A stretch of 64,000 nt of DNA, taken from assembly GCA_029960065.1 (NCBI GenBank), contig JASCOF010000007.1:228789-292788 (forward strand), in the 5' to 3' direction. How positions within the stretch are numbered: the first letter of the stretch is position 1; each line of letters starts with the position of its first letter. The position numbers and the translations under genes are program-made. The DNA is from Flavobacteriaceae bacterium PS02336. GTDB lineage: Bacteria > Bacteroidota > Bacteroidia > Flavobacteriales > Flavobacteriaceae. The notes beneath the pieces are model-generated. The model saw only the letters and a list, made by a program, of their open reading frames with translations. It did not search any database and had not been told where the DNA came from. Shown here piece by piece: positions 9,135 to 16,387 of this stretch.

Positions 9135-10607
9135 CTAATCTAACTTAAACCAATTTTTTACTTCTTTTGCGATTGAATCTTTTATTTCGGGATTTTCAAA
9201 CTCATTTGTTGCGGCATTATATTGATAATCTTTCTGCCATTTTTTATAATTTGAAGCTACTTTTTCAATTGCATCGCAAATGTAAAAAAGCTCTTCATTA
9301 CTCATAATCGGATGTAAAGACAAACGAACCCAGCCCGGTTTATTGGCTTGGTTTCTCTCCAATAATTCATTCGTAATTTCTGCCGATTTCTTTTCATTAA
9401 TATTAAAAAGATAATGTGCATATGTACTCGCACACGACCAGCCTCCGCGAACCTGAATTCCGAAACGGTCATTCAAAAGTCTTACGATCAAATTGTAGTG
9501 AATGTCTTCAATCACAAAAGAAACACAGCCAATTCTTTCTGTCGTTAAATCTCCTAAAATAGAAAGTCCTTTTATTTTTTGAAGCCTTGAAAAACAGAGA
9601 CTCAGCAGTTCTTTTTCTCTTTTTTTAATATTCGAAACTCCCATTTGCTCTTTTAATTCTAAAGCCAAAGCCGTTCGAATTACTTGTAAAAAACCTGGAG
9701 TTCCGCCGTCTTCCCTAACTTCTATTACATCGCTGTAACAATATTTCCCCAACGGATTCGTCCATTTTACGTTTCCCCCGCCTGGATTATCTGGAAATTC
9801 AGATTGGTACAGTTTTTCATTAAAAACCAAAACACCGCTCGTTCCAGGTCCGCCTAAAAATTTATGCGGCGAAAAGAAAATAGCGTCCAGCTGTTCTTCT
9901 GGATCTTTAGGATGCATGTCGATTGTAACATAAGGTGCAGAAGCAGCAAAATCAACAAAACAAAGTCCGCCGTTTTGATGCATGATTTTCGCCAATTCAT
10001 GATAAGGCGTGATAATTCCAGTCACGTTTGAACAGGCTGTAAAAGAGCCGATTTTCAGACTTCTGTCTGCATATTTTTTAATTGCATCAGAAAGCGCTTT
10101 CAGATCGACTAAATTATTTTCGTCCGGCGGTAGAATTACGACTTCAGCATTGGTTTCATACCACGGAACCTGATTCGAATGATGTTCCATATGTGTAATA
10201 AAAACTACAGGACGATCTTCTTCATAATTTGTTCGCAGCCCCATAATTCGCTGCAGTTTCGACAAAGCAGCAGTCATTCCTGTTCCCGTTGTGATCAAAA
10301 CATCTGACTCATTTGCATTTACAGATTTTTTAATACTATCTCTGGCATATTGATAAGCATATGTCGAAGTTTTTCCTGTCTGACTTGAAAGCGAATGCGT
10401 ATTGGCAATCATTGGACCAATTTTGTTGAGCATGATATCCTCGATCGGAACGTATAATCTGCCGCTGGCGACCCAATCTGCATAAACCAGATTTTGTTCT
10501 CCATAAACCGATTCAAATGTATGATCAATTCCTACTGTATTTTCTCTAAACTTAGAGAAGTAACACTCTAATTCAATTGGTTCTGTTGTTGTCTCAATAG
10601 CATTCAT
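9135..10607 (-). CDS. Class V PLP-dependent aminotransferase (cysteine desulfurase/selenocysteine lyase-like)
   Basis: 490 residues, fold type I. The Schiff-base lysine is K249 in FFSPHKFLGGPG, with the cofactor-pocket sequences CFVDFAASAPY, GTGMTAALSKL and THMEHHSNQVPW around it. It is longer than IscS/SufS and has family features of the broad class V group that also contains isopenicillin-epimerase-like proteins. The start ATG is at 10605-10607. It follows the TlpA-like gene and the SAM-I riboswitch on the same strand, which hints at a sulfur-amino-acid role. A long hairpin element lies in between, so read-through is uncertain. Substrate not established. Confidence 0.88.
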   Translation of the reverse strand: MNAIETTTEPIELECYFSKFRENTVGIDHTFESVYGEQNLVYADWVASGRLYVPIEDIMLNKIGPMIANTHSLSSQTGKTSTYAYQYARDSIKKSVNANESDVLITTGTGMTAALSKLQRIMGLRTNYEEDRPVVFITHMEHHSNQVPWYETNAEVVILPPDENNLVDLKALSDAIKKYADRSLKIGSFTACSNVTGIITPYHELAKIMHQNGGLCFVDFAASAPYVTIDMHPKDPEEQLDAIFFSPHKFLGGPGTSGVLVFNEKLYQSEFPDNPGGGNVKWTNPLGKYCYSDVIEVREDGGTPGFLQVIRTALALELKEQMGVSNIKKREKELLSLCFSRLQKIKGLSILGDLTTERIGCVSFVIEDIHYNLIVRLLNDRFGIQVRGGWSCASTYAHYLFNINEKKSAEITNELLERNQANKPGWVRLSLHPIMSNEELFYICDAIEKVASNYKKWQKDYQYNAATNEFENPEIKDSIAKEVKNWFKLD

Positions 10608-10673
10608 TTCCTTAGCATTTTAAATTTATTAACTATATTGTATTACTGTTTTTATTCCTATTTCCCTTTTTAT

Positions 10674-10775
10674 TTGTCATCCTGAGGAACGAAGAGTCAC
10701 ACACGTAACTCGACAAATATTGTCGATTCTGATTGTGTAATTTCTTGTGTGATCCTTCCTTCGTCAGGGTGACAA
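10674..10775. repeat. Long imperfect hairpin element (REP/BIME-like)
   Basis: The outer arms TTGTCATCCTGAGGAACGAAG and CTTCGTCAGGGTGACAA pair imperfectly. Inner words tcacac / gtgtga also pair, and the apex holds the palindrome TCGACAAATATTGTCGA. The related element at 40880-40934 shares the CTTCG...TCAGGGTGACA core. It lies between the TlpA-like and aminotransferase genes, where it could act as a partial terminator or mRNA-stability element. Confidence 0.75.
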
Positions 10776-10791
10776 GATTGGGTATTTTTAA

Positions 10792-11781
10792 TCAAATCTT
10801 TTTATCTAAAAGTGATTTTAGTGTTGCTTGCAGTTCTTCTCCCTGAAGATTTTTGGCTACTATTGTTCCATTTGAATCGACTAGATAATTTCCAGGAATA
10901 GCTCTAATTCCATACAATTTTGCAACGGCGCTATTCCAGAAAAGCAAATCCGAAACGTGTAACCAAGTCAAATTATCATCCTGAATTCCTTTAATCCAGT
11001 TTTCTTTCTTTTTATCCAATGAAATCCCTACAATATTGAATCCTTTATCATGAAATTCTTTGTAAGCCGCCACAATATTTGGGTTTTCTCTTCGGCAAGG
11101 ACCGCACCATGAAGCCCAAAAATCAACTAAAGTGTATCCTTTTAAGTTTTCATAAAAATGAATTGGTTTTCCATTTGGGTCATTGGCTGTAAAATCAGGA
11201 GCTTTTTTCCCAACTGCTAATCCGTCTAAAACTAAAGCCAAATCTTTTAGTTCTTTCACGTAAGTAGTACTCTGAAGACTTTTATCAAGTAAAGTAATGT
11301 TCTGTCTAATTTGTTCTGGCGACAATCTGTAAGACCAGTTTCTGTACAATACATAAGCCGCAACTATCGATTTAGGGTTTTCTGTAATGAATTTGCTGAT
11401 TTCAATATCTTTCGATTTTTTGTACGCTTCAAACAAATCCTGAGAAGCAGAACCTTCAACAACAGAACTGCTGTAATATTTCTTCGGATTTAATTTTACC
11501 GTAATCGGACCTTTTTCAAGAAAAACATACAACGGACTGCTTGCTGTATTGACACTTAAACCATATAATTCGGGCGTTTTTACTTTAGTTTTAAAGCTAA
11601 AATTTCCGTCTTTCACTTGTACCGAATCAATTGTGGTAAACATTTTATTGTGAAATTTTTGCAGATAAACATATTGAGCAACAGTATCTACAACAGTTCC
11701 TTTTAATTGTAAATTACTTTCCTGTGCTTGAGTTTGTAAAGCTCCAAAAAGCAGGGCAAAACCTAAGATTATTTTTTTCAT
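10792..11781 (-). CDS. TlpA-like thiol-disulfide oxidoreductase with DUF4369-type N-terminal domain
   Basis: 329 residues. The signal peptide (1-19, ending LQTQA) exports it. Residues about 22-110 form a DUF4369-like beta domain (GTVVDTVAQYVYLQKF), and about 190-329 an AhpC/TSA-thioredoxin domain with redox motif W225-C-G-P-C229 and the cis-Pro region IRAIPGNYLVD. Such proteins reduce or protect periplasmic cysteines in Bacteroidetes, for example in cytochrome maturation. The gene is the first full-length gene downstream of the SAM-I riboswitch and the 31-codon ORF, which would be an unusual target for methionine control. Confidence 0.9.
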   Translation of the reverse strand: MKKIILGFALLFGALQTQAQESNLQLKGTVVDTVAQYVYLQKFHNKMFTTIDSVQVKDGNFSFKTKVKTPELYGLSVNTASSPLYVFLEKGPITVKLNPKKYYSSSVVEGSASQDLFEAYKKSKDIEISKFITENPKSIVAAYVLYRNWSYRLSPEQIRQNITLLDKSLQSTTYVKELKDLALVLDGLAVGKKAPDFTANDPNGKPIHFYENLKGYTLVDFWASWCGPCRRENPNIVAAYKEFHDKGFNIVGISLDKKKENWIKGIQDDNLTWLHVSDLLFWNSAVAKLYGIRAIPGNYLVDSNGTIVAKNLQGEELQATLKSLLDKKI

Positions 11782-11880
11782 TTTAGTTTGATTTTTAGTT
11801 TAAAATTGGATAAAAGTTTTTCCTAGACCGATTGAAAAAAAGGTCTTTAAATGTTATTTAAAAAAAAGTATGGGAGAATT

Positions 11881-11976
11881 TTACTTACGGCGCATTCGAA
11901 AGAAAGCAAGACTGCTTTCTTCTAAAATTAAATTCAAAAGTTCGTAACCGGCATATAAAGTTGTGTCTGTTTTCAT
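11881..11976 (-). CDS. Possible 31-residue peptide directly downstream of the SAM-I riboswitch
   Basis: ATG at 11974-11976, stop at 11881-11883. It encodes a 31-residue peptide starting MKTDTTLYAGYELLNL and ending in basic FFRMRRK. It begins about 58 nt after the riboswitch aptamer and is the first ORF in the transcript. There is no signal peptide and no run of Met codons. It could be a real small protein, an upstream ORF coupling translation to the TlpA-like gene 100 nt later, or chance. Conservation across flavobacteria would decide. Confidence 0.45.
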   Translation of the reverse strand: MKTDTTLYAGYELLNLILEESSLAFFRMRRK

Positions 11977-12033
11977 TTTAAAAAATAAAAAGTTTTACAA
12001 AGATGATCTTATTCAGATTTTGAGGAAATCTTT

Positions 12034-12130
12034 CTTATCTGTCCGCCATGGCGGAAGGATTTAGCACCTTATTCGGCAACAGGTTGCTAAGACGTCAATG
12101 GGCCTATTCCCTCAGTCTTTCTGGATAAGT
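12034..12130 (-). ncRNA. SAM-I (S-box) riboswitch
   Basis: On the minus strand the element reads CTTATCC...AGACTGAGGGAATAGGCCC...GTCTTAGCAACC...AAGGTGCTAAATCC...AGATAAG. These are the invariant S-box blocks in the right order. P1 pairs CTTATC with GATAAG, P2 pairs AAGAC with GTCTT, and P4 is the hairpin CCGC-CATG-GCGG, part of a 14-nt perfect palindrome. Downstream, AAAGAT can pair with ATCTTT before a T-rich stretch, a possible expression platform. It controls the transcript running into the 31-codon ORF and the TlpA-like gene rather than a canonical met biosynthesis gene. Confidence 0.95.
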
Positions 12131-12154
12131 ATCATTCAGAACTTTTCTGTGATG

Positions 12155-12162
12155 CAAATATA
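12155..12162 (-). promoter_or_regulatory. -7 promoter box for the SAM-I riboswitch transcript
   Basis: TATATTTG on the minus strand fits the Bacteroidetes consensus TAnnTTTG. It would start transcription about 20 nt before riboswitch helix P1. A TTTG lies upstream with a spacer of only 14 nt, so the -33 element is weak. Confidence 0.6.
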
Positions 12163-12337
12163 CATATTAATTCTATCAAATTAGTAGTATTTAATATTAT
12201 TTTTTAAAATTTATTTTTAAAAGAGTTTAGAATCCCTTTAAAAACATTGTAAAACAACAAATTACTATGAAAATAATTTTAACTGTTTTTATAAATTAAA
12301 GTTTGAGATTAAAGCTGCATCTTCTTAAAAAGCATAA

Positions 12338-12364
12338 AAAAACTCATTCCGTTTTGAAATGAGT
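12338..12364 (-). terminator. Terminator of the 12386-12748 lipoprotein gene
   Basis: Stem actcatt (12342-12348) with aatgagt (12358-12364), followed on the minus strand by a T run. It lies 22 bp after the stop codon. Confidence 0.75.
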
Positions 12365-12385
12365 CTAGAATTTATATTCAAAGAT

Positions 12386-12748
12386 TTATTTATTTTTTCT
12401 CCTTTTAGCACTTTCCGTCTGCAGTTCTACACTGTCTTTCTGCACTCCTTTTGAAGGCGTATAAGTCGAACCATCTGTAGCACTTTCTCCTGGTCCGGTT
12501 CCTGTGCCCGCTGTACTTTCAACTCCTTCTTTTTCCATATTCGTAATTTGAATACTTTTTGCAGCTGGTGAAGTACCGCCGGAACTTGTGCCAGAAACTT
12601 CTGCCGAATCTTTTGTCGTTTGCACCGTATCAACAGGTACTGAATTTGTATCTATTTTATCACTGTAACCATCATTTTTTTTACAAGAAAAAAATAATCC
12701 GATCATAAGTACCAAAAATAAGGTTTTCAATTCCAATAAAGCTTTCAT
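12386..12748 (-). CDS. Small Ser/Thr/Gly-rich lipoprotein of unknown function
   Basis: 120 residues. The N-terminus MKALLELKTLFLVLMIGLFF is a lipoprotein signal with lipobox FFSC and mature Cys at 22, followed by Lys-Lys. The mature part is low complexity: SAEVSGTSSGGTSPAA, GTGTGPGESATDGS, then a basic tail SAKRRKNK. No domain is recognisable and the mature part looks unstructured. It has its own terminator and is followed by the TonB receptor gene on the same strand after that gene's terminator region. Function unknown. Confidence 0.75.
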   Translation of the reverse strand: MKALLELKTLFLVLMIGLFFSCKKNDGYSDKIDTNSVPVDTVQTTKDSAEVSGTSSGGTSPAAKSIQITNMEKEGVESTAGTGTGPGESATDGSTYTPSKGVQKDSVELQTESAKRRKNK

Positions 12749-12849
12749 AATAAATGTTTTAAATATTTATAAGAGCTAAGTAACCATTAATAAAACGGTT
12801 TATTTTACAGTATTTCTATTAAATCTTATAAATTGGTTAGCTTGTCAAA

Positions 12850-12884
12850 TAAAAAAAGCCCGTAAATCAAAATTTACAGGCTTT
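12850..12884 (-). terminator. Terminator of the BtuB-like receptor gene
   Basis: Stem aagcccgtaaat (12856-12867) with atttacaggctt (12872-12883) and one internal mismatch, followed on the minus strand by TTTTTTTATTT. It is 20 bp beyond the stop codon. Confidence 0.85.
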
Positions 12885-12903
12885 CCTTCACTAATAAAGT
12901 AAT

Positions 12904-14766
12904 TTAAAAAGTAACTAATTTTACTCCCAAAGTAAACCATCTTGAAGGCAGAGGCACTGCTCCTACTTCATAATAAGTCGCATTAAAGATATTCTGTGCA
13001 TCTAAAAAGATTGTGAATTTATGAATAGACTGACTTACTCTAAAATCATTTACCCAGTAAGAAGGTCCGGTAATTCTCTCGTTGAAACGTGTTGCAAACA
13101 AGACAGAGAAATTTTTAAACTGATAATCTATTGTATTGGTGATTTGATGTTTCAAAGAAGAAATTAGGTATTTTGAATAAATCTCAGTTCTGGAACTTTT
13201 AAATTCAGAATCCAAGTACGTGTATGCTAAAAGAATATTTAATCTAGAATCTTTAGAAAAGTCGAATCTGTATGTACCTCGTAAATTGATTCCGTTTGTA
13301 TTTAAATCGCCTGTGTTCTGACTTTGCCAAGGCACTGTTGTCGCGTTACGCATCCAGTCGATATAATTGTCAATTTTTCTGTAGAAATAATTCGCATTCA
13401 AACTCAATGCTTTTTTATTGTATTTAAAACCAATTTCGCTTTGAAAAGCATTTTCAGAATCTAAATCGGTATTTCCAATGTTTCCGGTCTGTTTCAAATA
13501 CAAATCTGTAAACGACGGGATTCTTTGGCTTGTTCCAACATTACCAATAATTTTAAAGGCGTCTGTAATCGCATAACTTGCATCAAGTCCTGGATAAATC
13601 TGCCATTTGTAATCTGAATTATAATTTAAGTAAGTTCCAATATTTACATCAAATTTTTCAGAAAAACTCGTTCTGTATTCTGCATAAACGCCCACATTTT
13701 CACGGTCATGATCTCCAATATTAGACGAGTGAATGTTTTCGTTTCTAAATTCTGCTCCAAAACCAATCTCGCCTTTCGATAATTTTACTGTAGAGTTCAA
13801 TTCTCCTGCAATCGAATTGGTGTAATGCTGGCTTCTGCCTACATTTAAATTAGAATTTCCTAAATAACGATAATCATCATAATTGTATCGATAGGTTACT
13901 CTTGGCATAATTTTCCAGTTCTCAGTAATAGCATGTTTCGATTGAATATTGGCAAAAGTAGTCTGCACAATTTCTGTCGAATTAATATCACCCGGCGCTG
14001 CGTAAAAACCGTTTGCACCAAACCCATTATTAATATAACCCGCAGAACCTAAAATTTCATTAGAATCATTGATCTGAACATTCCCCTGATAGAAAATTTT
14101 ATTGTTTTCGAATGCCGTATTGTAACGGTAACCATTGCTTTTATCATGCGAAGCAAAAATTAAATGCTGTTGTTTTTCTTTTCCCAAAACTGCTCCAGCC
14201 TGCACACCAGTTCCGTAAAATGTATCGCCTGTATCGCGCGTATCTTTTTCAAAATTTGAACCTGCATAAGTGCTTACCAAAAATCCAGAATCTGCTGGCT
14301 TTTTAGTGATAATATTAATCGCTCCGGTTAAGCTATTAATTCCGTAAATTCTTGCAGCCGGTCCGCGGACCACTTCAATTCTTTCGATAACTTCAACCGG
14401 AAGAGGCAGATTTAGCATGTTATGAGCCGTTTGAGAATCGATTACTTTAGCTCCATTCAGCAAAACAACAGTCTGCTCAAAACTTCCCCCGTCAACGCTT
14501 ATATCGGCTTGAGTTCCAAATGGTCCTCTTTGTCTAATATCAACTCCATTTGCATATTGTAATACTTCCTGAAGCGTTCTTCCTGGAAGTTTTTTTATAG
14601 TTTCACTTGTAATAACATAAACATTTCTGTTTTGTTTAGAAATTGGCGTATTAAAACGGTTTTCATTAATGATTACCTCGTTCATTTCATTTATCGAATC
14701 CTTTTTGGACTGTGCATAAATGTTTGAACAAATTACTGCAAGTGCAGCAAAGTAGATTTTTTTCAT
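12904..14766 (-). CDS. TonB-dependent outer-membrane receptor, BtuB/FepA-like
   Basis: 620 residues from ATG 14766. The signal peptide is MKKIYFAALAVICSNIYAQ, followed by the plug (about 35-160: VYVITSETIKKLPGRTLQEVL, GPFGTQADISVDGGSFEQ, IERIEVVRGPAARIYG, GAINIITKKP) and a 22-strand-type barrel ending WFTLGVKLVTF. The length matches the vitamin B12/siderophore receptor group. An in-frame TTG at 14787 is unlikely as a start because it overlaps the -7 promoter box. The gene is divergent from a MocR regulator, which suggests regulated uptake of a cofactor- or amine-like nutrient. The substrate is not determinable. Confidence 0.92.
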   Translation of the reverse strand: MKKIYFAALAVICSNIYAQSKKDSINEMNEVIINENRFNTPISKQNRNVYVITSETIKKLPGRTLQEVLQYANGVDIRQRGPFGTQADISVDGGSFEQTVVLLNGAKVIDSQTAHNMLNLPLPVEVIERIEVVRGPAARIYGINSLTGAINIITKKPADSGFLVSTYAGSNFEKDTRDTGDTFYGTGVQAGAVLGKEKQQHLIFASHDKSNGYRYNTAFENNKIFYQGNVQINDSNEILGSAGYINNGFGANGFYAAPGDINSTEIVQTTFANIQSKHAITENWKIMPRVTYRYNYDDYRYLGNSNLNVGRSQHYTNSIAGELNSTVKLSKGEIGFGAEFRNENIHSSNIGDHDRENVGVYAEYRTSFSEKFDVNIGTYLNYNSDYKWQIYPGLDASYAITDAFKIIGNVGTSQRIPSFTDLYLKQTGNIGNTDLDSENAFQSEIGFKYNKKALSLNANYFYRKIDNYIDWMRNATTVPWQSQNTGDLNTNGINLRGTYRFDFSKDSRLNILLAYTYLDSEFKSSRTEIYSKYLISSLKHQITNTIDYQFKNFSVLFATRFNERITGPSYWVNDFRVSQSIHKFTIFLDAQNIFNATYYEVGAVPLPSRWFTLGVKLVTF

Positions 14767-14784
14767 TTGGTCAATTTTTTTTGG

Positions 14785-14813
14785 CAAAAGTAGTATCTTG
14801 CCGTACTAATCAA
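14785..14813 (-). promoter_or_regulatory. Promoter of the BtuB-like receptor with embedded inverted repeat
   Basis: On the minus strand there is a -33 TTG (14811-14813), an 18-bp spacer and a -7 box TACTTTTG (14785-14792), a close match to the Bacteroidetes consensus. The spacer region contains TAGTA-N8-TACTA (14791-14808), an operator candidate for the divergently encoded MocR protein. Transcription would start near 14779, which supports the ATG at 14766. Confidence 0.65.
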
Positions 14814-14832
14814 GTATGCCAGTTTTATAATT

Positions 14833-16323
14833 ATGAGTAGTCCGGTTGAAATTCCTTTTAAAAGCTTTATTCAGCTTAAGCCTGAAGAGAATACGGCGCT
14901 TTATCTTCAGATTGTTTTTGAGTTTATAAAAGCCATTCAGACTGGTTTTCTACCTGAAGGCACAAAGCTTCCCGGCACGCGAATTCTCTGTAAAGTACTG
15001 GCTGTAAACCGAAATACATTAATTAAAGCTTTTCAGGATTTAGAATCACAGGGCTGGATTGAAACACTTCCAAACAAAGGAACTTTTATATTATCACAGC
15101 AGAAACAAAAAAACAAAGCCGAATTTGCAATTTTAAAAGAACAGCTTCAATCTCCGTTCGATACAGGATTTACTTTTAAGCGTTCTACAATTCTCGAAAA
15201 TCCAACAGAAATCAGCAATCTTCCCTATCAATTTAATGATGGAATGCCCGATTTAAGATTGGTACAAACTGATGTTTTGGCGAGATTGTATGTGTCCAAA
15301 TTAAAAAGACATAAAAGTTCTAAAACCTATGAACAGATTCAGCTTCGTTCGCATTCCAATTTTAAAACTCAATTTTCAAATTATCTTAATCTTACTAGAG
15401 GAATCCGCATTTCGACTTCCAATCTTTTGACAACAAGCAGTCATGAAATCGGATTGTATTTGGTTACTAAAGTTTTAATAAATCCGGGAGACAAAGTCGT
15501 TGTTGCTTCTCCAGGTTATTATATGTCTAATATGACATTGACCAATACGGGTGCACAGATTATTTCGATTCCTGTAAATGAAGACGGAATTGACACTAAA
15601 AGATTGAAGGAAATCTGTGAAACTTCTCCAATTCGAATGTTATATCTTACTTCCAATTACAATTATCCTACTACGATTTTGCTCAGTGCCAAAAAAAGAA
15701 TTGAAGTTTTGGAATTAGCCAATCAATACGGTTTTGTGATTTTGGAAGACGATTATGATTTTGATTTTCATTACGATAATAATCCCGTTCTGCCTTTAGC
15801 CGCTTTCGATTCTCATCAGCGTGTGGTTTATATTGGTTCTTTTGGAAAATCGCTTCCATCTGGATTTAGTTATGGATTTGTTGCCGGACCTTCGGATTTT
15901 ATTAAAGAACTCGAAAAACATCAAAACATCCTTGAACCAAGTATTGATGTCATGAAAGAACAGGTTTTAACAGAATGGATTTCTGAAGGTGAAGCGCATC
16001 GTCTTTCCAAAAAAAATAAAAAAATCTACAAAGAACGCCGTGACTTTTTTATTTCACTTTTGAATGAAAAATTAAAAGGAAAAATAAAATTTAAAATTCC
16101 GCCGAGAGGATTAGCCGTTTGGGTAGAATGGCTGGATGATTTTAATCTGATTAAATTTCAAAAAGAATGTGCTTCAAATGAATTATTTCTGCCAAAAACG
16201 ATTTTATATCAAACCAAAGATCTAACAGCAACTCGTTTAGGATTCGGGCATTTGGAAAGAGAGGAAATGGAAAAAGCAGTTTCTATTTTAAATAAAAGTC
16301 TCCAAAATATACTGTCAGCATAA
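14833..16323 (+). CDS. MocR-family transcription regulator (GntR wHTH + aminotransferase domain)
   Basis: 496 residues. An N-terminal GntR winged helix (about 15-90: LPGTRILCKVLAVNRNTLIKAF, LESQGWIETLPNKGTF) is fused to a fold-type-I aminotransferase domain (about 140-490). That domain has the PLP lysine in YIGSFGKSLPSG and the Asp/Tyr pocket VILEDDYDFDFHY. Like PdxR and GabR, such proteins bind PLP and a small amine and activate or repress a neighbouring gene. The start lies 66 bp from the start of the divergent TonB receptor gene, its most likely target. A second MocR protein is encoded at 39379-40875. Confidence 0.93.
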   Translation: MSSPVEIPFKSFIQLKPEENTALYLQIVFEFIKAIQTGFLPEGTKLPGTRILCKVLAVNRNTLIKAFQDLESQGWIETLPNKGTFILSQQKQKNKAEFAILKEQLQSPFDTGFTFKRSTILENPTEISNLPYQFNDGMPDLRLVQTDVLARLYVSKLKRHKSSKTYEQIQLRSHSNFKTQFSNYLNLTRGIRISTSNLLTTSSHEIGLYLVTKVLINPGDKVVVASPGYYMSNMTLTNTGAQIISIPVNEDGIDTKRLKEICETSPIRMLYLTSNYNYPTTILLSAKKRIEVLELANQYGFVILEDDYDFDFHYDNNPVLPLAAFDSHQRVVYIGSFGKSLPSGFSYGFVAGPSDFIKELEKHQNILEPSIDVMKEQVLTEWISEGEAHRLSKKNKKIYKERRDFFISLLNEKLKGKIKFKIPPRGLAVWVEWLDDFNLIKFQKECASNELFLPKTILYQTKDLTATRLGFGHLEREEMEKAVSILNKSLQNILSA

Positions 16324-16328
16324 TAAAA

Positions 16329-16370
16329 AAAGTATCAAAATCTTCCAATTATAGAAGACTCTGATACTTT
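16329..16370. terminator. Bidirectional terminator between the MocR and sulfatase genes
   Basis: Outer stem aaagtatca (16329-16337) with tgatacttt (16362-16370), plus inner tcttc/gaaga. A-rich and T-rich flanks suit both convergent genes. Confidence 0.8.
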
Positions 16371-16387
16371 GGTTAAATAGTTATATT

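Noticed and set aside
11782..11880. Second riboswitch or strong terminator before the TlpA-like gene
   Set aside because: Only a weak AGACC/GGTCT pairing with a 12-nt loop is seen.
12427..12633. Basic 68-residue ORF inside the 12386-12748 lipoprotein gene
   Set aside because: Same-strand out-of-frame shadow of a low-complexity gene. The lipoprotein frame has a signal peptide and terminator.
14767..14787. Earlier TTG start for the BtuB-like receptor
   Set aside because: It overlaps the -7 box, so it would lie upstream of the transcript start, and it puts charged residues before the signal peptide.
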